Assembly: GCA_039881145.1 (NCBI GenBank)
Contig: JAYKKI010000006.1
Location: 23,310,501 to 23,374,500, forward strand
Length of the DNA: 64,000 nt
Source of the DNA: Druceiella hillmani
Lineage: Eukaryota > Arthropoda > Insecta > Lepidoptera > Hepialidae
Direction: 5' to 3'
The notes below the pieces were generated by a model, which worked only from the letters and a program-made list of their open reading frames with translations, ran no database searches and was not told the DNA's origin. Below, in pieces: positions 35,212 to 47,389 of this stretch (positions within the stretch are counted from its first letter, which is position 1; every line of letters starts with the position of its first letter). The position numbers and the translations under genes are program-made.

Positions 35212-36526
35212 GTGAGTCAACTATTGTTTCTAAATGTCTTAGTTTAACTCTAATATACATAATGTAACTAACTGAACTGGTTATAAGTCTTAGTGACCTA
35301 TAGGAAATTGTTTTAATGTGACACTGGCATATGATTGAACGATTGGATAACAAATGATTGTTTGTAGGGTAGTTTTGAAAAGGAATTTAAAATTCAAACA
35401 AGAAATAACAACTGTGCACGTGTTAACTTCACATCCAAGGTCACTGGTTATATTGTTGTATCTAGCTTCTGATTATCGTTTCCTTTCATTAAATTGATAT
35501 TTCTATAATTTAGGAGGAAGTGTGGCTTGCTTGCGTCATTAAATAAAAAAGTACCATAAATTAAAGACTTAAATGTAGTCAAATATTTCCAGTTTATACT
35601 TTTCTGTATGTCAAATATGTAAAGTCTAACGATGAAATCATTGTGAAGTTTGCGACAAAAAGTTAGGACCATACGAAGTTGAAGATATTTTTCGTGAATG
35701 ATTTTATTTTTCCATATCGATATTTTTATACTACATAATCGTCAGCTGCAAAACATTTTTCGAGATACATCATTTTTAATTCCTTAAAATGTAAATCGAC
35801 AAAAATATAAGGGCTATAATATTAACCTGTAATATGGAAAATAATGTTATGTAAATTTTATAAAAAATTAAAACAGTAAACAAATGTAGACGTACCGTGC
35901 TGATAAGTAATTTCTACTTTGGTTAGCTTTTTATTGATTATTTTGTCCTATGCGATACTTAAAATACAAATCGACAATAAAAATTAACCACAATCCAGTA
36001 AAAATGTACTAGAAAATATACATTAAATACAGCTAGTTTAGATAAATACTTTTATAAATATTGAATTATTAACTTTCATTGGATTTACCGAATGACTTAA
36101 CACGAACGGTTCTTGAGTCAACCTTGACCTTAGTATTATATTTGCATGTAATTACTGAGAAAGTCGTGTAAATTTGCGCCATAGTTTTTGCATATTTTGT
36201 TGCATTAAATTTAGTAAGTGATGAAAATAAAATCCAATATAATAATTTAAGCAATTTATTAACCACATACAATAAAATGAAGGTATATTATTTAATGGAA
36301 GGGAATACGTATAAATATCGGATTATAATGTACAGTTATCCTAATTTTTTTAATCACTCGTAGTGACAATGGGTATATAAAACTATAGTGGTTGGAATGT
36401 TGTTTACCATATAAAGTTTTGCAATCAAGGCAAATAAATTACGTTTCATTATCAGTTTTAGCACATAATTTACAGTAGTAATTTCATTAAACTATTTAAA
36501 TGGTATTTCTATTAAATTATTTATAT

Positions 36527-36781
36527 TTATGCAAACATATAGCCAAGGATATTTTTCACAGACATAAAAATATCGGCCAATGTCCCAAAATTATTACATT
36601 TGGAATAATTCTCATAGTTTTTCGGTAAACTTCCAATAAACGTATTTTTAGTCATAATTTTGACTTTAGTAGTTTCTAGGAAAGAGGGGAGCGGAAGGGA
36701 AAAATATTTTGTGCACATTTTAACACCTATAGAACCACCTGACCCGAAATTATGAAAAAATATTTCTGAATTAAAGTCCAT
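36527..36781 (-). CDS. minus-strand open frame shared with unit A (unknown, possibly not coding)
   Basis: An 84-codon minus-strand frame (MDFNSEIFFHNFGSGGSIG...) is the counterpart of 18,279-18,470, with the shared core SLPLPSFLETTK and SLPKNYEN and the same C-terminal MFA plus stop. It is the longer of the two because the ATG lies further upstream. The excess of amino-acid-changing differences between the copies argues against present selection. It lies within the AT-rich stretch downstream of the plus-strand exon, in the opposite orientation. Confidence 0.25.
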   Translation of the reverse strand: MDFNSEIFFHNFGSGGSIGVKMCTKYFSLPLPSFLETTKVKIMTKNTFIGSLPKNYENYSKCNNFGTLADIFMSVKNILGYMFA

Positions 36782-37559
36782 GTACTTTCTTTTTCATTTA
36801 AAATGAATGAATATCCAATGTAGGAAATTTAAAAAAGTTGGATTTCTGTTGTACTTAATTTGTGCCTTTTAAAATTTTTATATTAATATTTCGGAGTGTA
36901 TACTACCGAGTGCTGTAATATTTATGGATTAAAATTCTTTATTAATTTGCCAAATTACAAGTGTCCTTATTTTTTGCCTCTATAATTCGCACATAAATAT
37001 TTTTGTTTGCCTATTGAAATATATAAGAAGCGATATGCCTCACACTGTATTTAATGTCTAGTTTCTATGTTAGATCGATTAAGAAAAAAAATGACTACCG
37101 TAGAGGGACAAAAGTTACCTTTTTTTTTCTTTTTGAGGTATTGAATTGCATCGTAAGGCAATTAAAAAAATGCTATGTTTTATATACATTCTCACCAGAG
37201 TATTAAATGCAGTTTCTGATTTTGGGTTATAACGGAATATAAGAACAAACCTGCTATTTTACATCGCATTACGTTAATTTTTTGATAGTTCTTCTTCATT
37301 GTACAATCATTTAAAAATTTATTTACACGGGGTTATTTATTTTTCAATGTATTCAAAAATTCCAATCTTAAACTAACATATCAAATCAATAAACGGAAAA
37401 CAAATGTATTTAAAACCAATATAAGGAAGGATATTGTATTTTTCTCGAAACATCTGTATTTTGACAAAAGATAATTTGTATTTTGGCTAATGTAAAATAT
37501 TTTCGAACGGAAGTTGCATAAAATTTTACCAAGTAAAAACACATTTGGATCTTGCAAAA

Positions 37560-39370
37560 ACTTAAGCATTGTAACGTGAATTTTACTACAAAAGAAAAAT
37601 TAGATTGATCTGAGGTAAGTGAGAAAAATGACTAGGGCTTTTTGAATCGAGGAACGTTGAATTCAACTTTACTAAATTGTTATTTGTAACGTATCAGTAT
37701 AAAATTTGCACAATTACTTTTTATATTGTAACAGGAGGCTGTTAATTTTAACATTTCATACCCAAATATTCAAATTCTTATTAGCTTTGCTCATTGAAAT
37801 ATCTACGTGATACTTTTTCTGAGACCCTTCTGATCACCAGTGATACTAACAAAGTTTTTTTGGCGTCGCTGGATATCTGCCGCGGGAGTAATTTAAATAC
37901 GTGCGGTTATTATTAAAAAAGAAGTACTTTCCATACATGAATAATATTTAAATTCATATATGTTATAAAGTAAATAGAATAAGATATAATTGATATTTTG
38001 AATTTTAGAAAATTTAGTGAAAGAAAGATTAAACATTTTGCCCATTTTTAAGCCTTCGAATTTATAATGAAACTTCGTCAAGTGGCTAATTATTACGAGG
38101 TATTTTAATTATAGTAATATTTTACATAGAGCGTGCGGTCGGATTTAGGAATATAGAAGGAAAACTAATCGTCATCATTTCAACAAATATGGCAATAATA
38201 GATTGAAAATATTCTTTTGTTTTTTTCTTTTACTTCGTTGAATTTTCCATTGCCAATTTATATATAGAAGTTTTATATTCAAGTCATTTTTTAAATGCGA
38301 ATGATATCATGAAAGTAATGTCGTATAGAAACCATACGGAATTTGTTCCGCCCTTATTCAAGTTGATGTTGCTGCAAAGGAACGTTTGGTTCCTTACTGA
38401 ACTAATAGGTTTCACAATTAAATGGAACTACGTGATGTAGTATTATTTCTACTTTCTTTAATTTCTTTACCACGACCTAGGTTTCGTTGTATTACAACAT
38501 CTTTAGGTGGGATATTAGCAAAGATTCTTTGATAGCTATTTTCTTAGATAGCAGAAGATCTTTGCTAATATCCCACCTGAAGATGTTGTGATACAACGAA
38601 ACCTAGTTCGTGGTAAAGAAATTAAAGAAAGTAGAAATAATACTACATCACGTAGTTTCATTTAATTGTGAATAATGAATTTCTACAAAATTAACGCCAA
38701 ATATATTAAATATTTAATAGGTTTCATTTCGACCACGATCGCGCCCTATGGAATATAGAAGCTAAAGTTGGTAATTTTAAACTGAAGGAGATAGTGGAAA
38801 CGAATGACACAAAAATTGTGACGGATTTAAGGGATACAGCAAAGGGCTTAAAATTGTGACACTAAATTTTAGTGTTAGTATAAAAACAATTTTAAACCTT
38901 TTCTTGGAAACAGCAGCATAGAGGTTCTGACTATGGAATTAGATGCTACCAATGTCTGTCTCACCCTATTTTTTTCTTACTCATTTAATATTTTTCACTA
39001 GAAGTTTAAATTAATTTAACGTATTTATACAACAGTCCAAAAGTTTTTTACTATCTGCGTCCGTGATCATATTTAAGAATAAAATAACTATCATAAGAGC
39101 AATTAGTTTTGAGTATACACTTTTATTTTAAATATAATCTTGGAAAAAAAAAATTTAAGTAGTTTTCACCTCGTCTACTCGTGTAATTGTTTGTCACTGC
39201 TTAATTTTATGGAAATACCTATCAAGTGCCTTCAAACAAAATGATAAAGTATTTTAATTACACGGCTACAGCCAGCAATAGCTCACAACACATATTTTAT
39301 CGGTAAGCAATCCATAAGCATTCATTAATTAACTTTGTTTTAACTTTTCATTCATTGTTTTTTTAATATA
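37560..39370. other. unique AT-rich section inside unit C, holding a foldback element
   Basis: I find no counterpart of this stretch in units 0, A or B, except that the flanks resume shared sequence on either side. It contains the complete foldback element at 38,410-38,714 and otherwise only short open frames (up to about 62 codons). It may be an insertion of unknown type or a part of the full unit lost from the other copies. Confidence 0.5.
38410..38714. mobile_element. foldback/MITE element, complete copy 1
   Basis: The element is a long hairpin: the left arm starting TTCACAATTAAATG at 38,411 is matched by a reverse-complement right arm ending CATTTAATTGTGAA at 38,672. The arms are about 115 bp and almost identical, with a loop of roughly 30 bp. 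A further 40 bp (AATAATGAATTTCTACAAAA...) belongs to the element because copy 2 has it too. The repeat TAATAGG occurs at 38,403-38,409 and 38,715-38,721 and is the likely target-site duplication. There is no coding capacity, so it must have moved with proteins from elsewhere. Confidence 0.9.
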
Positions 39371-41564
39371 TTTTGAATTGTCCAAAAGGTGAAAGTAAGA
39401 TAACAATAGTAAAAGAATGATTAGTTATTCTTATCAAACTTGCTCTTTTTCAGCAAGCGTGATAAAACCAATTCTGTCTATTGTTTCATTTACTCTTTTT
39501 AATTATGGATTAGGATTATATACGCCATTATCTATGGAAAATGGATTAATGCGATTTGTTTTACTGTAATTCTCTCCCATTCGTATCTACATTGTACTCG
39601 CTGTCCTATATCGTAAACTTGAGAACTTTCATAATTACAGCTACCTACTTATTACCTGACGTCTCATTTTTTATTTTTATTCGTTGATAAACCATAATGC
39701 GTTCGTTTTATAACGGTAAAACCTGTCTTTTTAACGCAACGTAACGTCTTTTTGCTTGTAAGTTATTTATGCTGTGTCCTCTATAAGAATGTAAACAAAT
39801 TTAGGTTTCTTTCAATTTACCTCAAAATCGTAACGATGCTAATGTCAACCTGGAATTCAATTTTCATGTAGTGTTTACCAATTCTTCTCTATATCAATTT
39901 ATTAATTTTCCTTAAGTCAGTCTTAATAATGTATGAAAGTAAAATGGAAAAATGTTTTTAATCTTTTATATTAGTAATTATTGGCATATTTTTTGTGCAT
40001 CATGTAAAAAATTATATTTACTACTTCACTAAAATGAACCTAAGTGTAATAAATATTCATTGAACATAAAAAGCAACAAATTAGAACGACTTTGAAATTA
40101 ATATAATTTTTTAAATATCATTAATTTCACGTCGATCCGTAGAAGAAAATATATAGGTAGTTTTAACATGAGTTACATATTTAATTAGCTTCATACTCTG
40201 AGGAAACAAATTATGTAATAATATACATCTCGACAAGGTCTAAAGAATTTTTATAAATCTCTAAAAGCTCTAAAGAATTTCTACAAATCTTAATCCGAGT
40301 ATATTTTTATGGGATATGAACACAATTTAGCCGCAATAATAGGTCGTTCTAAAATGAGTTTCATATTTAGTTACCTTCATATTATGTCTTATTTACTATA
40401 AGGGAAATAATTATGTAATAATATACACCTCAAAAAGGTTTAGACCTCTAAACTTTTATAAAACCTAACCCGCGTAACCCATATTCACTTGTTATTAGGA
40501 TTCTTCTAATTAGCAATTATTTTTTCCGTTTATATTAATCAATTAAATGAGGATAAACTGAAAAACGTTAGGACAAACCAATGTCATTTTATAAGAGTTA
40601 TATGAAAGGAGAGACAAAATTATATTTTAAGGGTATCTCCTAAAACAGCTGAATAATATGCTTCCGCTGCGAGCCTGTAATTTGCCTGAAATTTCTCGTC
40701 GCTCATTAATACGTTAATTATTTTCCAATAACCAACAATTTCTTGTTCTTACTCGTATTGTTATTTTTTTTATAAGGATGGCTAGCGATAAAAATGTGAC
40801 TGTGAAATAAAAACTTTAATGAGTAACCATTGTATATCACGTGGATGAAAAAAAAGGAAATAAGATTTTTTTATTACTTACTGCACTCTTTTTTATTACT
40901 TACTATTTGAACCGAGTTCGTAGAATGTATATCTCATTTTTTATCTAGAATTACGCATAATTTTCTTAATGGAAATAATTGTAATTGTGTTGTAGCAATA
41001 CTGTCTTTAATAGTTTTGAATCATTTCATATAAAATTAGGACTAATTATTTTTTAAATAAATTTATGTCCTCATGGAAATTTCAAATGATGGATCGTTTG
41101 TAATTTAGCCTGTACCGGATTCTAATACTAACAAAAGTACCAACACCATTTTCACATTCGGACGAGCAAAATGGAATTTGCCACCAAGCAACGCTATTAT
41201 ATAAATAATATGTTTTAGGTGCCTGAAAATTTTTAAATATTTTTTTAAACAAATTACATTTTATGAAATAACATGTTATAAATGTATACGCTACATTTTC
41301 TTTGTATCTCAAGTTTACCATAATAACTTTTGACTTAAATTAACTTTCAATTTATAAAGAAGAGGCTTTTTTTTATAATAGCATTACTTGAAATACGACT
41401 ACTTTTCCTTTGGAAGTCTAAAATTATCAGCCTAATAAATAGGGTTCATTTTCGTATATTGATAATATGTTGATGTTTTGAAAAATCAGGATCGTAAGAA
41501 TAAAGTAACTGTGCCTGCGATTTCGTTCGTACATGAAACTTAAAAAGTTTTATTAACTGTCAGA

Positions 41565-41750
41565 TTGAGATACGTAACGCCATATATTATAAAAATTATT
41601 GCCCGTTTGTGTAACGTCAATGCCGCCTGGCGTCCCCGGTTTATAGGCGCTTCAAGTTTATTTATACGCTTCAAATTAACGGCTCTAGTAATTGTTTATG
41701 TGAATAATATCAAAATAATAAAAATCATCAACTTTGTATATTACATTTGA
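41565..41750 (+). CDS. short open frame shared with unit B (unknown)
   Basis: An open frame of 61 codons begins directly after a T-rich tract and TCAG (41,561-41,564). Its core RLCNVNAAWRPRFIGAS and LTALVIVYVNNIKI is conserved in unit B (26,194-26,340), mostly by Ile/Val type exchanges. It has no ATG in a good position, so it would have to be an internal exon or a relic. See the unit B entry for the substitution count. Confidence 0.2.
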   Translation: MRYVTPYIIKIIARLCNVNAAWRPRFIGASSLFIRFKLTALVIVYVNNIKIIKIINFVYYI

Positions 41751-42065
41751 TCAATTGTTCCTTAGGATGTTTGTCTTGTTGTTTATTGAAAATCAAAGGA
41801 AAATATATAAATGCTTTTATTAACCAATAATAAGAAGATTTTAGTCATCGGTACCCATAATATATAATATCCTCTTGTTTTCATCTCGATAAAGTGAGTA
41901 AAACAATAAATGTATTTCCTATATTATAACATTTCGACCCCAAACCATATCAGAAGGAATACATTTTGTAACAGCTATTCGTAAAAATGGAACTCAGTAG
42001 TGTTATTGTATTATAAAAATTGATTCAAAAAAAATATATAAAAGAAATATTTTTTTGTTATTGTT

Positions 42066-42127
42066 TGAAACTACGTGATGTAGTATTATTTCTATTTTCT
42101 TTAAGTTCTTTACCACGACCTAGGTTT
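42066..42127. mobile_element. foldback/MITE element, left-arm fragment
   Basis: The 62 bp from GAAACTACGTGATGTAGTAT to CCTAGGTTT match the outer half of the left arm of the complete elements at 38,411 and 53,718, lacking the terminal TTCACAATTAAAT and the rest of the hairpin. It interrupts unit C relative to unit B at about 26,750. Confidence 0.85.
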
Positions 42128-42899
42128 AATTTTTAAATATTTAGTATAATTTTCATTTTTAAATATTTAGTTTATTATGTATAAATTTATAAATATATAT
42201 TTTCATGCATTCTCTTTATTTGCTTTAATGTTTTTATTTTATTTGTTTCTAAACAGCGAAGTAGTTGCTAAAACGCATTCGTTCTCAATTATAAATTTTA
42301 AATTAAAATGAAAATTAGTAACCGAAGATTTAATAATAGTTTTCAAGGCTGGTGAAATTGAAGGTTATTGCAAATATTAAGCGTGATAGACGTCATATTT
42401 TGATTATAAATTTTGTCGAAAATGTGAAAAAACATTTATGAAACAATATATAGAGTATTATTGTATCTTCAAGGTTTTTTTTTGCACATTCTTAAATTAA
42501 ACGTCAGTCACATTCGTATATTTGTCAAACTGCACTGGGTTCAAAAGCAAGCATGACAATATACTTTTATTAATTATATTATCTATGACAATATTTAACA
42601 TGAGCCTTTAGAATTTGGATTATCAATTCTGCTACATCTAACGTTGCGGTCGATTTCATTAACCGCACTCTATAGTTCGCACCCCGCCAATATAAGTAAA
42701 CTTTTTTTAAATAAGTCAACGTATGGTGAAACTTCACATTGTTATGTAATTGTTACATATTATTTAAAATACATTGGAATTTCATACATTTCCAAGGAAT
42801 CGTAAGAAAATTCTTATTTATGTACTTTCCTCTTAATACATCTTTCTGGCAATGTGTAAGTTATATAAAAAATTCGATATAGTACTTGCTTGCAACCAT

Positions 42900-43511
42900 T
42901 TTGTTAGGTAGGGTTAGGTCTGTTTTGCCTGTGGTTGAATTTTGGAATTTATTTACTTTTGGTTGCGTTAGGTTTGCTTTGGGTTGGATAGGATTGGGTT
43001 TGTTTTGCGCTGGGTTTAAATGATTTTGGTAAGATTGAGTTGTGTTCATTTGGTTTTAGTTTAGCTTAGGTTGGTTTGAATTGCTTTGCGTTGAGTTGGA
43101 TTAAGTTTCCTTTGAATTTATTTAGGTTATGTCGGATTGTTTTTGGGTTTGCTTTGGGTTGGTTTGGGTTGAGTCAGGTGAATTTGTTTTTTGTTTGAGT
43201 TGGATTCCATTTGTTCGGATTTTGTTGAGTTGGATTGGATTTGGTTGGGTTGATTTGAGACGTGTTGAGTTGTGTTGGGCTTATATTGGTTTGGTGTGGT
43301 GTTTTGTTGGTTTTGTTTAAGTGGATTGGATTTGGATTGGTTGTGTTTTTAACTGGGTTTAGTTGGGTTTGTTTTTTGAAGTTTCATTGAATTAGGTTGG
43401 ATTAGGTTTTTCCTTGGTCGGGTCGTATTGGGTTGGAATTGCTTTGAGTTGAGTTGTGTTGAATTATGTTGGATTAGGTTTTTAGATTAGGTTAGGTTGG
43501 GTTGTTGGTAC
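42900..43511 (+). repeat. degenerate G/T-strand-biased repeat, unit C
   Basis: This is the counterpart of 27,460-28,240, with the same start (ACCATTTTGTTAGGT) and the same G/T bias. It ends where the mariner relic begins, so the minisatellite expected next is absent. Confidence 0.85.
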
Positions 43512-43544
43512 TGTAATACACACTAGCAATGGTAGCCAGGTTTG

Positions 43545-44135
43545 TTCGGAATCAATTCCGGGCGGTAGTTTTGTTCTTCAAAATAAACCACGTGGGTGAT
43601 CTGAGTGGATAATGATGAACTGAGAGCTGCAGTGGATGTAGATACAAATCAAATTTCACAAGAAGCAAGGTTTTACTTTACATTCTCAATATTACTGAAC
43701 TATTTGAAACTAATCGCTAAATTTAAGAAGCCGAATAGGTGGGTGCCGCATAGTTTGAGCAAGCATAAGAAGTGAAATTGTTTCGAAGCTTGCCTTTCTT
43801 TGCTATTGTGGTATAAAGACAAACTGTTTTTCCATTGGATTGATACGTGTAATGGAAAATGTTTCCTTTTTGACTATTGCAAATATTTGCACAGTAACTG
43901 GATAAAATGTCGAATACAGCATATATCTAGTGTAAACAATTTGACAAAATGATGAGAGAAGTTGTGATAAAGCAGCCGATATTGTTAAATGGAAAATGAC
44001 TAGTTCTCTTGCAGAGTAATGCTCAACCACATGACGCACAAATAATGTTTTTGAAACTACAGGAGATAGACTTGGAAACTCTCTGACAACCTCTGTATTT
44101 TTTGTACCTGGCCCCTGGCCCAGCAAGGTGTAGAA
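43545..44135 (+). pseudogene. mariner-family transposase relic
   Basis: Reading across several frameshifts and stops, the plus strand gives pieces of a mariner transposase in the right order. These are a helix-turn-helix linker (DNDELRAAVDVDTNQISQEA), NYLKLIAKFKKPNRWVPHSL (the usual WVPHEL motif), LLLWYKDKLFFHWIDTCNGK (the usual first catalytic block TxDEKW), and LLQSNAQPHDAQIMF (the usual HDNARPH block). Both expected catalytic aspartates in these two blocks have been replaced (Asn and Ser), and the C-terminal third is not recognisable. It lies directly after the G/T-rich block of unit C. It is an old, dead copy of a cut-and-paste DNA transposon of the IS630-Tc1-mariner superfamily. Terminal inverted repeats were not found. 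Confidence 0.85.
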
Positions 44136-47100
44136 ATTATTTTCTCAGCAAGGGTATAATCATCATAATTTAAAATCAGGTATAAAATTATCATGATTTC
44201 ATCAGCATTGGCTCTTCAGACTTCTTTTTTGCTGACATTAGCAAGCTGTAGATGGCAAACTTATGTTGATAACTTAGATGTATACTTTGATTAATTATAC
44301 TTTGCTTCATAGATATAATGAACCAAAATTTCACTTCGAAATCGGATTTTTCATACTTAATGGCTTAATACTCCCTCGTATAGAAATTAAATTAATTTTT
44401 CAGACCAGTCAATTTATATATGAATTATTTAAAATTTCGTGTCAGGAATTAACTTTTATTGTTTTGAATCTTTACTAATTGCCCACCTGAAGATGTTGTA
44501 ATACCACAGAACCTAGGTTGTGGTAAAGAATTTAAATAAACTAGAAATAATAGTACATCACATAGTTTCATTTAATTGTGAATTATAACATTAATAAAAT
44601 GAAATATAATGATATATTGTGGATTTTTAAACAATAAATAAATAAATGAGACAAAATTTATATTTAGAGTAAGTATGAATACAAAACTAATATATTGGCT
44701 AGTCAGCTTGAATCACCATCAAGCAGATTTTTGTCTTTTCCGTGACCGTCCTATGATGTTCATACAGGGTACAAATAAATAATATTTGTGCTACATTATA
44801 AGGTGACCAATACAATGTACACAAAAGTGAAAACTGTAATACAATGTAAAGTAGGAAAATTAATTCCAATATTTTCCATAGGAAACTATAATAATCAAAT
44901 TATGTCATTCGTAATAATATTCATTTTTGAAATTATTATTTCCAATACACATGTAGACTGGACGACAGAAAGTTATATGCCAGTAAAATTCTTTACAATG
45001 TTGAAGGATATCTTCATGGAAACACTCCTTAAAGTTTCAACTACAAATAATTCATAAAATAAAAGAGAACTCAAATATTTTTTCAGAATTTGAAATAGCA
45101 TACCCAGAGTGACGTACACTAACATGTGTAAAAAATTACAATGCCTTCCCATATTTACAAAATTACTCGACCAAAAATTATAAAAAAATCGGTTGAAAGA
45201 TTTGTAGATTAAAGGAAAAGTATAAAAATTATTTTTGCCTTTATAATTTTTCAGAATTTCATAATGATTTTTACAAACTTTGTAAAGCTCTTACATTATT
45301 ATGTTTACAATAAACCTAAGTATTACAAATGCTGTTAAAACATCCACAGAATTCTAGAAAAATGTAGCACTTCTAGAAAAGTCCATTTAGTGTTTGAATC
45401 CAATTACGAGCTCAGCACTTCACCCAGCAGGATAACACAATTATTAATCATAAAGCAATTCTGCACAGATTTACAAACATAAAATTCAGGTAAATATCAG
45501 CCCTACCACACTATTTGAATACCAATGTATAATTGTTCAAATTAAAAAATATAGTATCATTAAACTTGTGACTGTAAAGTAGCATTTTGAATCTTTTTTG
45601 TCAAATATTTCTTCTGCAAGATAATTCGAAAACACCATCAATATTATTATGATTAATTGATTTCGTGAAATCTTTTTTTGTGATGTACTTTGCAAAACAT
45701 ATATCACATCTCACATCTGTTTATGTAAGGTAAATATATTTCTAATAATCCCAGGCAACAGATTAAAGAAACAATCATTATGATCTTTAAATGGCAAAAT
45801 GAATGGACCAAGCATTAAAATACAAAGTAATCATAATACAACTATAAGTCATTTTAAATTGTGATAAAATATTATTCCGCAGTGAATTTTTGTAAACAAT
45901 ATATAATTGTCAATGGCTAAATTTTCATTCCAATATTTTTATGAATAATTGGTGCAGGTGGCCATTTTAAAATTTTTAGTACAGGTGGATGAAGAAAGCC
46001 CCGAGCAAGAACAAAAAAACACTAAAGCATAATTTAATTCCACGCATCAAAGTAATGTTTCAGTAATGTAACAGTTGGTTATTCAGTATGGACAAAGTTA
46101 TTTGACGAAAAAATGTTACAAAAAATGTTTGAATAATGTAAAATTCAATTATTTAGTAAACATTTTCCCAGCAATATATGTCTACGCTGAGATATATAAA
46201 CATTATGGAAATAAAGACATTACTAGGTTTATTATTTAATACAGCGCTTTCAATCCATCTATGAGGAATCTGCAGAAACTTAATTCCTTAAATTTCTTTA
46301 TTACTTATATTTTAATAATCCAGATGATCGTGTTGAATGATGGCAAAAAACAATTTGCTGTGATATCTTCTATTTTTGATAAATTTATCAATACCTTGAG
46401 ACAGTTTCAACTAGTCTCGTACATAATGAAGAAACATGGAAGAAAAATGGCATGCTTATGAGAGGTTTATGTGATGGTAAAACTAGTTACTTTAATAATG
46501 ATTACATTTACACCGGAAAATAATATGATGAGTGATTTACTATCTATGGAAGGGAAAACAACGTTTGTTCCCACTAAAACTGTTGTTCGCCTGACTAAGA
46601 CCTATACAAGGCACAAACTGCAATCTAGTAGTTAATAATTGGTTGGTTGATAATTTTTAAAATTATTTTTTTACCATACATTTATCGATTTGTTGGTTTC
46701 TCAGTTGGTAACGAAGAAACAATCAAACAATAATTAAATACAAAAAAATCTGCTGCAATTACAAGAATTTGGTACAAAAAGACTGGAAAAGATTCTCATT
46801 CACTGCATATATGTTACATTTAGATATGTTCACAATGAGACCGTTTATGGTACCCCGCCTTACCATGATATAGATCAATTCAAGATAGAGGTATGCAAAC
46901 GATTTGTGCTCGCAAGCTTTCATATATTTATTTGGGGTAAAAAAGAATATGTTACGTCATAGTATGGACAGGTAATTCCATGCGGCAGTTTGAAAATCAG
47001 TACTATTAATGTTAAATCTTTTCAAAACTCCTGACAATGGAAGAGAAAGTGGCCGTATTATCTTTTTTACAAAAGACCATACAAATATTTTCTGAAATCT

Positions 47101-47389
47101 TTTAAACATAAGACAGTACTTAACATTTCGAGGACTCTGTATTATGCACAATGGCTTCATGTTACCGCAAACTAAAGTTTTATACAGAAGACAAATAGTA
47201 GTTATTGTGATAACACTGAACACGTACAAAGCACTAATCCTTATGTCATTCTGCATCACAGTGGTTAAGCGAATGTATCAACCAAAAAACCTGATTATTA
47301 ATGAAATGAGAGTTGAGAGAGAAAGAGTTTTGTTTATTCTCTTAGCATGTGAACATGACAGTGCCCGACGACGTAATTTGGCATAGAGA
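44136..47389. other. unique AT-rich DNA, no gene recognised
   Basis: Apart from the foldback half-element at 44,471-44,582 I see no repeat or family match. The longest frames are 44,788-45,057 (+, 89 codons, hydrophobic middle), 46,261-46,461 (+), and 46,957-47,259 (-, 100 codons, starting MMQNDIRISALYVFSV). None shows a recognisable domain or clear exon signals. I do not call them genes, but the 100-codon minus frame is the longest in the window outside repeats. Confidence 0.5.
44471..44582. mobile_element. foldback/MITE element, right-arm half
   Basis: This matches the right arm of the complete elements, from TTTACTAATTGCCCACC through GAAGATGTTGTAAT to the terminal CATTTAATTGTGAA. It is more diverged than the two complete copies, so it is probably older. 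Confidence 0.85.

Larger units (their letters stand above)
32051..43511 (+). repeat. large tandem unit, copy C (longest copy; upstream region duplicated)
   Basis: Unit C starts with the B/C junction sequence, carries the upstream region twice (32,084-33,290 and 33,300-34,500), then the promoter, leader, exon and the AT-rich stretch shared with A as far as about 37,400. A section of about 1.8 kb without a counterpart (37,560-39,370, holding a foldback element) follows. From 39,377 it continues with the section shared with units 0 and B, ending in the G/T-rich block at 43,511, where the mariner relic begins. The minisatellite and the right-hand part found in A and B are missing. About 140 bp at 42,562-42,700 is extra relative to B. 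Confidence 0.8.

Noticed and set aside
35075..35353. 92-codon minus-strand frame over the unit C exon
   Set aside because: It is antisense to the plus-strand exon and is not preserved in B; a shadow of the Ser/Arg-rich codons.
46957..47259. 100-codon minus-strand frame as a gene
   Set aside because: No recognisable domain, no exon signals and no second copy for comparison; kept only as a note in the unique region entry.
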